Assembly: GCA_903869265.1 (NCBI GenBank)
Contig: CAIPYE010000007.1
Coordinates: 1-64,000 of the forward strand
Source: an uncultured delta proteobacterium
GTDB lineage: Bacteria; Desulfobacterota; Desulfobulbia; Desulfobulbales; Desulfurivibrionaceae
DNA: 64,000 bases
Direction: 5' to 3'
Part shown: piece by piece, positions 21,011-28,977 of the stretch
How the letters are laid out: every line of letters starts with the position of its first letter
Position numbering within the stretch: position 1 is the first letter of the stretch
Notes under the pieces: model-generated
Told to the model about the DNA's origin: nothing
Database searches by the model: none
The model's input: only the letters and a program-made list of their open reading frames with translations
Position numbers and translations under genes: made by a program

Positions 21011-22285
21011 ATGAGCGAGATACACAAAGACCTGAACAAACATCCCTGTTTTAATCCGGCCATGAAAGGACAGGCCGGTCGCGTCCATCTGCCGGTGGCG
21101 CCGAACTGCAATATCAAATGCAATTACTGCGACCGCAAGTACGACTGCGTCAACGAGTCGCGGCCTGGGGTGACCAGTACGATTCTGAGCCCGGAGCAGG
21201 CTCTGGTCTACATGGGCAAGGTTCTTGAAAAGGAGCCGCGCATCACCGTGGCCGGCATCGCCGGACCCGGCGACCCCTTTGCCAATGCAGAGGCGACCAT
21301 GGAAACCATGCGGTTGATCAATAAAAATTACCCGCAGATGATCCTGTGCCTTGCCAGCAACGGGTTGGGTATCACCCCCTATATCCCCGAGTTGGCGGAG
21401 CTGAATGTTTCCCATGTGACCATCACCATCAATGCCGTTGACCTGGAGGTGGGGAGTAAGATTTACAGCTGGGTGCGGGATGGCAAGGTGGCTTACCAAG
21501 GCCGCCAGGCGGCGGAGCTGCTGCTCTCCCGGCAGTTGGAGGCGGTCAAGTCCTTGAAGGCCCACGGTATCACGGTGAAGATCAACTCCATCCTGATTCC
21601 GGGAATCAATGATCAGCATATCCTTAAGGTTGCGGAAACCATGAAGGAGTTGGGTGCCGATCTTTTCAACTGCATGGCCATGTTCCCCAATGTTGGGACG
21701 CCATTCGGCGCGATCCGCGAGCCATCCAAGGAAGAGGTCGGGGCAATGCGCACCGAGGCGGAGAAGTTCCTGCCCCAGATGCGCCACTGCACCCGTTGCC
21801 GGGCCGATGCGGTGGGGCTGCTGGATCAGGATCGGACCGAGGAGATGCGCGGCTGTCTTTCCGCTTGCGCCCAACTCCCAGCTCTGCCTCCGGAAATCCG
21901 ACCCTATGTGGCAGTGGCCACCATGGAGGGGGTTTTGGTCAACCAGCATCTTGGCGAGGCCAATCGCTTCCAGATTTACGAGCGCAAGGGGGACGAGTAC
22001 CTGCTGGTGGAAGAGCGACCTGCGCCAAAGGTAAGCGGCGGCTTGCAGCGCTGGACCTCGCTGGCCCGGGCCTTAAACGATTGCCGGGCGGTTCTGGTGA
22101 GCAACGTAGGCGAAACGCCCCGCGGGATTCTTGAAAAAGCAGGCGTAAAGCCGGTGGAGATGGGGGGGTTTATCGTGGATGGGGTGAAGGCGATCTACGA
22201 AGGCGCCAGTATCGCGCCCCTGCAGAAACGAAAGAAGTCCTGTGCCTCCGGCGGCTGTGTCGGGTCTGGCGGCGGGTGCTCTTAA
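21011..22285 (+). CDS. nifB: NifB, radical-SAM enzyme for nitrogenase cofactor core
   Basis: A 424-residue enzyme that fuses two [4Fe-4S] units with a SAM-derived carbide to make NifB-co. The SAM-cluster motif is Cys33-X3-Cys37-X2-Cys40 (NCNIKCNYC), followed by NESRPG. HPCF near residue 11 and CTRCRADAVG near residue 260 supply ligands for the other clusters. A NifX-like C-terminal domain (about 295-400, from YVAVATMEGVLVNQHLGEA) binds the product. The tail is Cys/Gly-rich (CASGGCVGSGGGCS). AAAGGGAG precedes the start. It is the catalytic counterpart of the cysteine-less paralogue at 14.3 kb. Confidence 0.98.
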   Translation: MSEIHKDLNKHPCFNPAMKGQAGRVHLPVAPNCNIKCNYCDRKYDCVNESRPGVTSTILSPEQALVYMGKVLEKEPRITVAGIAGPGDPFANAEATMETMRLINKNYPQMILCLASNGLGITPYIPELAELNVSHVTITINAVDLEVGSKIYSWVRDGKVAYQGRQAAELLLSRQLEAVKSLKAHGITVKINSILIPGINDQHILKVAETMKELGADLFNCMAMFPNVGTPFGAIREPSKEEVGAMRTEAEKFLPQMRHCTRCRADAVGLLDQDRTEEMRGCLSACAQLPALPPEIRPYVAVATMEGVLVNQHLGEANRFQIYERKGDEYLLVEERPAPKVSGGLQRWTSLARALNDCRAVLVSNVGETPRGILEKAGVKPVEMGGFIVDGVKAIYEGASIAPLQKRKKSCASGGCVGSGGGCS

Positions 22286-22311
22286 AAAAAACTCAATAAT
22301 GAGGTGATGCA

Positions 22312-22575
22312 ATGAAGGCTACCTGGGAAAAGGTGTTTGAGTATTCTTCCATGCCGGTGCAAGGGACCATGTCCCGCAAGCTGCGCAAGGGCGTGTCGGT
22401 GCAGATCAACGAGGGCAAGGTGTACGAAAAGGCGGTGATCTTTCTCGGCGAGGAGTTTGTCCGGATCACGGAAGAGGGTAAGGATGGCAAGAGTTTCAAT
22501 ACCTACTATGATTGGGCAAAGATCGACTCGGTGCGGACCTGCAGCGCCAAGGATAAGGATAAGGATAAGGAGTAG
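22312..22575 (+). CDS. Hypothetical 87-aa protein after nifB
   Basis: I do not recognise a family. The protein begins MKATWEKVFEYSSMPVQG, is mixed alpha/beta and soluble, and ends in a charged tail (KDKDKDKE) written by an AAGGAT hexanucleotide repeat. AATGAGGTGATGCA gives a ribosome site. It lies 26 bases after nifB and is the last gene of the nifENB unit, so a role in cofactor assembly is possible but unproven. Confidence 0.7.
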   Translation: MKATWEKVFEYSSMPVQGTMSRKLRKGVSVQINEGKVYEKAVIFLGEEFVRITEEGKDGKSFNTYYDWAKIDSVRTCSAKDKDKDKE

Positions 22576-22723
22576 CGACAGAGGAACGGGAATAGTTTAT
22601 AATTACATTTTTGTTAGTCTTCCGGGTAAGAATAACTCAAGAATGTAATTTGTTAAGAGGAAATGTATTACATAAATACTTTTAATTTCAATATATTATG
22701 TGAAATGAGTGTGTTTTTTATGT

Positions 22724-22739
22724 TGGCATGAATTTTGGA
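22724..22739 (+). promoter_or_regulatory. Weak sigma-54-like promoter before the porin gene
   Basis: TGGCATGAATTTTGGA keeps the GG and one G of the -24/-12 elements at correct spacing but has TTGG instead of TTGC. No TGT-N10-ACA site was found upstream. Confidence 0.3.
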
Positions 22740-22816
22740 TACACTTGGGATATATAAAAGCGGGCGTTGAGCCTTTGCAAGTAATTTTCATAATGTTACA
22801 GAAAAGGAGAGAGAAG

Positions 22817-23614
22817 ATGGGTGAAGTCGCGAAGAAGTTGCTGGTCGGGGTTGCTGCTACAGGGGTATGTCTTTCCATGCTTTCCGGCATGGCTTTTGCC
22901 GAGGAAGATAAGCCTACGGCGAATCTGACCGTTGGTGCGTACAGCCAGTATATCTGGCGTGGATTTGAGTTGAGCAAGGACAGCGTTGTGGTGCAGCCGT
23001 CCATGACTGTTGCTTACAAGGGCTTTTCCGCAAACCTCTGGGGAAATCTCGATACCAATCAGTACGCCACGACAGCCGCAGATGAGACAAACAAGTGGAA
23101 TGAAACCGACATGACCCTGGCCTATGGCTGGGATATGGGACCCGCTACCTTTTCCGTCGGCTATATTTACTACGCTCTTAATCCGTCAAGCGACACGCAG
23201 GAAGTTTTCGCAAGCGCGGCACTGAACACCCTTTTGAAGCCGACCCTGACCGTATACCGCGACATTGATGCCGCACCGGGCTGGTATACCACCCTGGGAA
23301 TTTCCCACTCTTTCCCGGTGAAGGACGATATCACCCTGGATTTGGGCGCCCAGGCAAGTTACCTCAAAGCGAGTACTTCCTCGCCCTATAAAGAGGCCGA
23401 CGGCAGCAACTACAGTGGTTTCCATGACGGGGTGTTGTCAGTGGGATTCACAGTGCCCGTGAACAAATACATCACTGTCAGCCCGAAACTCAGCTATTCT
23501 TTCCCGCTGAGCAACGACGCCAAGGATCTGTTGAAGAGCGCCAATTTTGCTACGGTTGGCAAGTCCGACGACAGCTTTGTCTACGGTGGGGTTGCTGTGA
23601 GCATGGCGTTCTAA
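22817..23614 (+). CDS. Outer-membrane porin-like protein (TorF/Gcw_chp type)
   Basis: A 265-residue protein with a signal peptide (AKKLLVGVAATGVCLSML, cleaved near GMAFA) and a beta-barrel pattern of alternating hydrophobic strands ending in aromatic phenylalanine (GGVAVSMAF), the outer-membrane insertion signature. The motif ANLTVGAYSQYIWRGFELS resembles the Gcw_chp/TorF putative-porin group. Its substrate is unknown. Lying between nif and mod genes, it might help oxyanion or metal uptake, as an inference. GGAGAGAG precedes the start. Confidence 0.75.
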   Translation: MGEVAKKLLVGVAATGVCLSMLSGMAFAEEDKPTANLTVGAYSQYIWRGFELSKDSVVVQPSMTVAYKGFSANLWGNLDTNQYATTAADETNKWNETDMTLAYGWDMGPATFSVGYIYYALNPSSDTQEVFASAALNTLLKPTLTVYRDIDAAPGWYTTLGISHSFPVKDDITLDLGAQASYLKASTSSPYKEADGSNYSGFHDGVLSVGFTVPVNKYITVSPKLSYSFPLSNDAKDLLKSANFATVGKSDDSFVYGGVAVSMAF

Positions 23615-23645
23615 CAGGGTCTTTCCCCGTACTTTCCCTGTCCGG

Positions 23646-23691
23646 CCCGTCTGTCTCGCTTCCTCCCTAGCTGAGACAGACGGGTTTTTTT
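23646..23691 (+). terminator. Rho-independent terminator after the porin
   Basis: CCCGTCTGTCTC pairs perfectly with GAGACAGACGGG and is followed by seven T. Confidence 0.92.
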
Positions 23692-23712
23692 ATGCGAAAA
23701 TGGTTTGCGCAA

Positions 23713-23738
23713 CCGATATGTTCTGGTAAACATATCGG
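23713..23738. promoter_or_regulatory. Perfect palindrome, probable ModE-type operator
   Basis: CCGATATGTT and AACATATCGG are exact reverse complements separated by six bases. The pattern CGATAT...ATATCG resembles molybdate-regulator ModE operators. It ends one base before the start codon of the modE-like gene, so binding would block its own expression. Confidence 0.6.
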
Positions 23739-23739
23739 A

Positions 23740-24138
23740 ATGAAAAACAACACACCGCAAGACAAGGGGAAATCCGGGCTTCACTGGCGGGGGCGGCTCT
23801 GGCTCGAAGGCGAGGAAGGCACTTTTCTCGGCTATGGCCGGGTGGTCTTGCTGGAGCGGATCAGAGAATACGGCTCCCTTGCCCAGGCAGCCCGTTCCAT
23901 GGAGATGTCGTACAAGCATGCCTGGGATCTTCTGGCCTCCATGAACCGCCAGGCAGGATGCAGACTGGTGGAGACCTCACGGGGCGGCAAGAGTGGCGGC
24001 GGGGCCAGACTTACGGTGACGGGCGAGAGGGCAATCACTGTTTTTTGGCAATATCACGCGCGGTTTCAGGATGTTTTGCAGGAAATGACCGCGAAGCTGG
24101 GAGAGGTGCTGTGCGGCGACCCAGGCGAGGAATTGTAG
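23740..24138 (+). CDS. ModE-like molybdenum regulator (HTH domain only)
   Basis: A protein of about 132 residues with the ModE N-terminal winged helix-turn-helix: GRVVLLERIREYGSLAQAARSMEMSYKHAWDLLASMNRQAG, then the wing VETSRGGKSGGGARLTVTGE. Full ModE carries a C-terminal pair of Mop domains that bind molybdate; these are absent, so ligand sensing must differ. The start at 23740 has only a weak ribosome site because the palindrome occupies that position. modABC follows. Confidence 0.85.
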   Translation: MKNNTPQDKGKSGLHWRGRLWLEGEEGTFLGYGRVVLLERIREYGSLAQAARSMEMSYKHAWDLLASMNRQAGCRLVETSRGGKSGGGARLTVTGERAITVFWQYHARFQDVLQEMTAKLGEVLCGDPGEEL

Positions 24139-24201
24139 TCCGTATGGGTCGTGTCTGCGCATTGTTTGATGGACTCATAACAATGCAAAATTTCACATCC
24201 C

Positions 24202-24310
24202 GTCATTCCGGCGAAGGCCGGAGGTAAGCGAGAGGAGCGAGACTCCGATCCAGTCTTTTTGGGCCGGGGCAGCAAGAACAAGGCCGGACCCCGGCCTTCG
24301 CCAGAATGAC
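24202..24310. repeat. Imperfect inverted-repeat element
   Basis: GTCATTCCGGCGAAGGCCGG at the left end is mirrored by CCGGCCTTCGCCAGAATGAC at the right end, with about 70 bases between. Elements with these ends are dispersed in many proteobacterial genomes. It fills most of the modE-modA gap. Confidence 0.7.
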
Positions 24311-24355
24311 CGGTTGTCGCGAGATCCCATCAATATCATTACAAGGAGTTGAGTC

Positions 24356-25117
24356 ATGTTTTTGCGAATCTTAATCTGTCTGTTCGTCGTAATGCACTCA
24401 ATGTTTTTAGGGGCTAGCCCTGCAAGCGCCGAAACCGAGATTCTCGTCTCCGCCGCCGCCAGCCTGACCGAATCGTTCAAGGAGATCGGCAAATCGTTTG
24501 CGGAAAAAAATCCGGGGGTGAAGGTCAGCTTTAATTTCGCCGCCACCGGCCCCCTGTTGCAGCAGATTGCCCAGGGAGCACCGGCGGACGTCTTTGCTTC
24601 TGCCGACCAAGAGAGCATGGACAAGGCGGAAAAGGGTGGGTTCATCCTGCCGGGGAGCAGAATCAATTTCGCGGGAAATTCCTTGGTACTTATCGCCCCG
24701 GTGAACATGCCCGTGGTAACGGGGCTTGGTGATCTGAAATCAGGCCGGGTGCAAAAAATCGCCATGGGCAATCCCGAGTCGGTGCCGGTTGGCCGATATA
24801 CCAAGGCTGTCCTGGAAAAGCAGGGGCTCTGGGATACGCTGGCGCCCAAATGCGTCATGGGTATTTCGGTAAAACAGGCGCTCGAATATGTGATGCGGGG
24901 CGAGGTTGAGGCGGGTTTTGTCTATGCCACGGATGCCGCTGTTGCCAGGGATAAGGTGCGGGTTGTGGCTGAAATCCCCACCGATAAGGCCATTGTCTAT
25001 CCCGTGGCCGTTGTCGCGGGGAGCGTGAACAAGGAAAAGGCCCAGGCATTTATCCAGTATCTGCGGAGCCCCGAGGCACAGACCATTTTGGCAAAGTACG
25101 GTTTTAAAAAGCCATAG
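24356..25117 (+). CDS. modA: Molybdate ABC transporter, periplasmic binding protein
   Basis: A 253-residue binding protein. A signal peptide covers residues 1 to about 25 (ending ASPASA). The mature part shows the ModA pattern: ILVSAAASLTESFKEIG, FNFAATGPLLQQI, GAPADVFASAD, and SVKQALEYVMRGEVEAGFVYATDA. It captures molybdate (or tungstate) for ModBC. AAGGAG precedes the start. Confidence 0.95.
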   Translation: MFLRILICLFVVMHSMFLGASPASAETEILVSAAASLTESFKEIGKSFAEKNPGVKVSFNFAATGPLLQQIAQGAPADVFASADQESMDKAEKGGFILPGSRINFAGNSLVLIAPVNMPVVTGLGDLKSGRVQKIAMGNPESVPVGRYTKAVLEKQGLWDTLAPKCVMGISVKQALEYVMRGEVEAGFVYATDAAVARDKVRVVAEIPTDKAIVYPVAVVAGSVNKEKAQAFIQYLRSPEAQTILAKYGFKKP

Positions 25118-25136
25118 CATCTTGATGGAAACGACC

Positions 25137-25805
25137 ATGCCTGACCTGACCCCCCTTTGGCTCACCCTGCGGATAGCCTCTTTTGCCACGGCGATCGCTT
25201 TTGTTTTTGCCGTGGGTTTTGCTTGGCTCACTGCCCGCTTCAGTTTCTGGGGCAGGGATTTTCTTGACGCCATCCTGACCCTGCCCCTGGTCATGCCGCC
25301 CACGGTTCTGGGCTATTATCTCATCGTGGTCTGGGGCAGAAACGGTTGGCTGGGCTCATGGCTCAATGCGCATTTCGGGATCAGCCTGATGTTTACCTGG
25401 CAGGGGGCGGTGGTGGCCGCAACGGTGGTCTCCTTCCCCCTGCTTTTTAAGTCCGCCCGGGCCGCCTTTGAAGGGGTCAGTACCGAATACGAACAGGCCG
25501 CCCGTATCCTGGGCGACACCGAGCTGCAGGTATTTTTTCGCATCACCCTGCCTTTGGCCGTGCGAGGGCTGCTGGCCGGGACCATGCTCGCCTTTGCCAG
25601 GGCCATGGGGGATTTCGGCGCAACCCTGATGGTGGCAGGCAATATCGAGGGCAAGACCCAGACTGCGGCCATGGCGGTGTTTGATGCGGTGCAGGCTGGG
25701 GACTACACCCTGGCCAATACCCTGGTGGCCATCATGTCGGTGGTCTGCGTCACCATTCTCGTCATGACCAATAAACTGGCAAACAGAGGGAGGGCAGGGA
25801 GATGA
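25137..25805 (+). CDS. modB: Molybdate ABC transporter permease
   Basis: A protein of about 222 residues with five or six membrane helices and the EAA loop EYEQAARILGDTELQVFFRITLPLA that docks onto the ATPase. The start is taken at ATG 25137 (GGAAACGACC upstream); an ATG at 25125 is an alternative. It overlaps modC by four bases. Confidence 0.95.
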   Translation: MPDLTPLWLTLRIASFATAIAFVFAVGFAWLTARFSFWGRDFLDAILTLPLVMPPTVLGYYLIVVWGRNGWLGSWLNAHFGISLMFTWQGAVVAATVVSFPLLFKSARAAFEGVSTEYEQAARILGDTELQVFFRITLPLAVRGLLAGTMLAFARAMGDFGATLMVAGNIEGKTQTAAMAVFDAVQAGDYTLANTLVAIMSVVCVTILVMTNKLANRGRAGR

Positions 25806-26593
25806 GGCTTGAGATTGATATCCGGAAAACCCTGCAATCCGGCGACAGGCGCTTTGAACTGGAGGCCGCATTTTCCTCCCAGGATGACCTCACCGTGATC
25901 TTCGGAGCCTCCGGATCGGGCAAGAGCCTTACCATCCAGGCCATTGCCGGGCTAGTCACCCCCGAGCAGGGCAGGATTGCGGTGGGTGGCAAGACTCTTT
26001 TTGATTTTCACCAGGACATCAATCTTCCGGCACGGAAGCGGGGAGTTGGGTATCTGTTTCAGGACTATGCCCTGTTTCCCCATCTCACCGTGCGGGAGAA
26101 TATCGCCTACCCTTTGCGAAAAGCTTGGTATCTCAAGCTGTCATTAGATGACTTGCAGGAGGTGGCGGAGATCATGGCATCCTTTGAGATTGCCCATCTT
26201 GCCGCAAGCTATCCGGCGGAGTTGTCCGGGGGCCAGAAACAGAGGGTGGCTCTGGCCAGGGCCATGATCAAAAAGCCTTCCATCCTTCTGCTGGATGAGC
26301 CGTTTTCCGCCCTGGATTCCATGCTGCGCCACCGGATGCGCATGGAATTGCTGGAGATCCGGCAACGGTTTGATGTGCCACTGGTGGTTATCACCCATGA
26401 CCCGGCGGACGTGGAGGTCTTTGGTGACACCTTGGTCATCTTTGCCAATGGGCGGGTGGAAGAGGTTTGCGGCCGCAAGAAGCTTGCCGCGCCGGAGAAC
26501 GAGGACGGCTGGCGGACAAAGGTCTGCTGGCGGGCGCAGTGGAAGAAGGAAAATTTGGTCGCGCAAAATTTTGCGATGGCATCGGGTATATGA
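25802..26593 (+). CDS. modC: Molybdate ABC transporter ATPase, short form
   Basis: A 263-residue ATPase with Walker A FGASGSGKSL, Q-loop LFQDYALFPHLTVREN, signature LSGGQKQRVALARAM and Walker B ILLLDEPFSALD. Classical ModC has about 350 residues and ends in a molybdate-binding Mop/TOBE domain; here the protein stops shortly after the ATPase core. The ATGA overlap with modB indicates translational coupling. Confidence 0.92.
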   Translation: MRLEIDIRKTLQSGDRRFELEAAFSSQDDLTVIFGASGSGKSLTIQAIAGLVTPEQGRIAVGGKTLFDFHQDINLPARKRGVGYLFQDYALFPHLTVRENIAYPLRKAWYLKLSLDDLQEVAEIMASFEIAHLAASYPAELSGGQKQRVALARAMIKKPSILLLDEPFSALDSMLRHRMRMELLEIRQRFDVPLVVITHDPADVEVFGDTLVIFANGRVEEVCGRKKLAAPENEDGWRTKVCWRAQWKKENLVAQNFAMASGI

Positions 26594-26603
26594 GGTGACA
26601 GCC

Positions 26604-27719
26604 ATGGAACATGTGCGAGGATTGGTGGACAGCACCCTGCGTGAGGGCAGCCAGACCGTGGGCGTTGCCTTTACCCTGGAGCAGAAGGTGGCCATAGCCC
26701 GCTATCTCGTGCGGATCGGGGTCGAAGAGATGGAGGTGGGTGTCGCCTCGCCGCTGGACCATGAGTTGCCCGCCTTGGTTGCCCGCTGCCGCCGGGAAGC
26801 AGGGCTGAGTCGTCTGGGCCTCTGGTGTCGATGCCGGGAAGAGGACATCGCCTGCGCCCTGCGTTTGGCTCCGGAGGTGCTTTCCCTCTCCGTGCCGGTT
26901 TCCGATCTCCATATCGCGGTAAAGCTTGGGCTGGATCGTGCGGCTGTGGTCAGGCTCGTGGCCAAAATGGTTTCCAGGGCGCGGGCTGCGGTTCCCTATG
27001 TTTCCCTGGGTCTCGAAGATGCGAGCAGGGCAGAGCCCGTTTTCCTGCGCGAGATCGTCGCTGTTGCCTGCGAAAACGGAGTGGACCGCATCCGCATAGC
27101 CGACACGGTGGGCGTGGCCACCCCCGGCTCCATTGCTGCCCTGGTCCGCGAGCTGCGGACATTTGCGGTGGAGATCGGGGTACACATGCACAATGACTTC
27201 GGCATGGCCACGGCCAATGCCATTGCCGCCCTGGAGGCCGGAGCCCATTGGGCCGACGTTACGGTCCTGGGCTTGGGCGAGCGGGCAGGCAACAGCCGGT
27301 TGGAAGAGGTGGCTGGCTATCTGGCCCTACAGGGCACAAGGCCCTACGAAACCACTCTGTTTTCCGACCTGGCCCGCTTGGCTGCAGACTGTTCGGGCCG
27401 GAAGATCGAACCCCATCAGCCGGTGATCGGCGCGGGAATCTTTACCTGTGAAACCGGGCTGCACCTTGCCGGGCTTGCCAAAGACCCCAGAACCTATGAG
27501 CCCTACGAACCAATCCTGGTCGGGGCGCGTCGGCAATTGTCTTATGGTGCCAAGGTGGGCAGACAGGGCGTGGTCGAGCGCTTGCGGCAGTTGGGACTTC
27601 ACTGTCAGGAGGCGCAACAGGGGCGGCTGGTCGATGCTTTCCGGGAGCAGTGTCTAGACTTGGGCAGGCCGCTCCATGATCGGGAGGTACTACAGCTAGT
27701 GGCCGAATATAGCTCTTGA
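26604..27719 (+). CDS. nifV: Homocitrate synthase NifV
   Basis: A 371-residue enzyme condensing acetyl-CoA and 2-oxoglutarate to homocitrate, the organic ligand of FeMo-cofactor. It has the family signatures DSTLREGSQT, metal ligands in VHMHNDFGMATANA and GLGERAGNSRLEE. It is shorter at the C-terminus than leucine-pathway isopropylmalate synthases, which fits NifV. TGAGGTGACA precedes the start ten bases after modC, so cofactor molybdenum supply and homocitrate are probably co-transcribed. Confidence 0.94.
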   Translation: MEHVRGLVDSTLREGSQTVGVAFTLEQKVAIARYLVRIGVEEMEVGVASPLDHELPALVARCRREAGLSRLGLWCRCREEDIACALRLAPEVLSLSVPVSDLHIAVKLGLDRAAVVRLVAKMVSRARAAVPYVSLGLEDASRAEPVFLREIVAVACENGVDRIRIADTVGVATPGSIAALVRELRTFAVEIGVHMHNDFGMATANAIAALEAGAHWADVTVLGLGERAGNSRLEEVAGYLALQGTRPYETTLFSDLARLAADCSGRKIEPHQPVIGAGIFTCETGLHLAGLAKDPRTYEPYEPILVGARRQLSYGAKVGRQGVVERLRQLGLHCQEAQQGRLVDAFREQCLDLGRPLHDREVLQLVAEYSS

Positions 27720-27773
27720 TTCTAGGACCAAAGACAATACGGGGGCGATCGTATTGTCTTTGGTCCTAGAATC
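27718..27773. repeat. 24-bp perfect inverted repeat at the nifV stop
   Basis: Arms at 27718-27741 and 27750-27773 are exact complements over 24 bases around the 8-base loop GGGGCGAT. The left arm begins at the G of the nifV TGA stop. No T-run follows directly. Confidence 0.9.
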
Positions 27774-27891
27774 CCCGCGCCACTGGCTGAAGTTGAGTGG
27801 TAAGTAGATTTTTTTTGGGGGGGAGAAGAGTGTTTTTCTTTTTTTCAATTTACTCCCGGATTGCAACGTTTTTCATCGGATGATGCTGGAC

Positions 27892-27930
27892 AACAAAAAA
27901 CCCGCATTCCTTGGTGGGAAGCGGGTTTCT
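27892..27930 (-). terminator. Terminator of the tRNA-His transcript
   Basis: AAACCCGC and GCGGGTTT form the stem; on the minus strand it is followed by TTTTTTGTTG. Confidence 0.75.
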
Positions 27931-27961
27931 GTTCTTTTTCTGACTTCTCTGGACTATCAAA

Positions 27962-28039
27962 TGGGGTGAGCGATGGGACTTGAACCCACGACCTCCGAGG
28001 CCACAACCCGGTGCTGCCACCAGCTGAGCTACGCTCACC
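27962..28039 (-). tRNA. tRNA-His (anticodon GTG), CCA encoded
   Basis: The reverse strand folds as a cloverleaf: acceptor GTGAGCG with CGCTCAC, D-arm GCTCAGCTGG, anticodon stem CCGGG/CTCGG with loop TTGTGGC giving anticodon GTG, and T-arm GTGGGTTCAAGTCCCAT. The extra 5' G (position -1) opposite C73 is the histidine-specific identity element, and CCA is encoded. Confidence 0.96.
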
Positions 28040-28132
28040 ATATGGACGGAGATATCTTCCCCGGAACCAACGCCCCCTTATATAATCAATCGGTTTCTGT
28101 TTCGCAAGGGCAAAGTCGGGGCGGTCGTGGGC

Positions 28133-28786
28133 TTATAACTCTTTGCTACAGTGCTTGCACATCTTGGCCTGGGACTTGACGATCTCCATACAGAAGGGGC
28201 ATTCCTTCTGGTGGTTGTTTTCCAGAAGCTGTTTTATGGACAGATTGGCCTGCATTTCGATATCGCCATGGATGAACTTATGATTGCGGATCGGATCGAT
28301 GCAGTCGAGGTTGTTCAGGTCTATCAAGAGTTCGCATGCTCGTTTGCGCGTTGCAAGGTCTGCGCAGTTGTCAAGGACAAGACAGAGTGCCGGGGTGAGA
28401 TTGTTCCCTGCCACGCAGGTTTCCAGCTCTTCGGTGTGCATTTTTTCTTTGTGATGGCGTTCGTTCTGCTTCTGGATGGTCTCAATATCAATTATCGAGC
28501 CGGTAAAGGCGTCGGCGCCGCCCACCATCATGGTCATGCCTTTTTCTTCGCCCGGGAGCAGCATATAACGACAGGATGCCCTGTGGCCATAGCGTTCCTC
28601 AAATTGCTCCCAGCTTTTGGCAAACACGGAACAGTCATTGTTGAGGCAGATGAACAGGATGTCCGTTCCCCATCCCAGGCCGTCGCCGATGTGAAATGGC
28701 GGAGCCTCGCAGCAAGAAAGCCGCTCCTTGCAATAGGGGCAGAAGTGTTCTTCTCTGGCAAGTTTGATGCATCGTTCAATGTCCAT
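28133..28786 (-). CDS. Zinc-ribbon protein of unknown function
   Basis: A 217-residue protein with an N-terminal metal-binding ribbon (FCPYCKERLSCC and later CLNNDCSVF) and a C-terminal ribbon (CPFCMEIVKSQAKMCKHC). The middle is helical (residues about 100-190) and soluble. I do not recognise a named family. The start at 28786 has CGGAGG upstream. Downstream on the same strand is tRNA-His. Confidence 0.75.
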   Translation of the reverse strand: MDIERCIKLAREEHFCPYCKERLSCCEAPPFHIGDGLGWGTDILFICLNNDCSVFAKSWEQFEERYGHRASCRYMLLPGEEKGMTMMVGGADAFTGSIIDIETIQKQNERHHKEKMHTEELETCVAGNNLTPALCLVLDNCADLATRKRACELLIDLNNLDCIDPIRNHKFIHGDIEMQANLSIKQLLENNHQKECPFCMEIVKSQAKMCKHCSKEL

Positions 28787-28884
28787 GGTGATATCCTCCG
28801 CAGGCGCATGGCCTTGGTGTTATTGATGGGCGTGTTCTACCGGTTTACTGGCGTTCCGAACTGGGACGCTCTTGCTTTGTCGGT

Positions 28885-28977
28885 TCAAGAAGCTGGGGGC
28901 GTGTTTATAGAGGTGAAGATGGAAAAGCACACGCCAAGGAGCAACAGGAACACAATAAGAGAAACTCGGTATTTCAT
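28885..28977 (-). CDS. Possible 30-aa membrane peptide
   Basis: A short frame starting MKYRVSLIVFLLLLGVCF and ending TPPAS, with the composition of a single-pass membrane segment. After the TGA stop, a neighbouring frame continues as about 28 basic residues, so a frameshifted small membrane protein is also possible. There is no strong ribosome site. It lies just upstream of the zinc-ribbon gene on the same strand. Confidence 0.25.
   Translation of the reverse strand: MKYRVSLIVFLLLLGVCFSIFTSINTPPAS

Noticed and set aside
22576-22723. Search for a NifA site before the porin
   Set aside because: All TGT triplets on the plus strand were checked; none is followed by ACA at ten bases.
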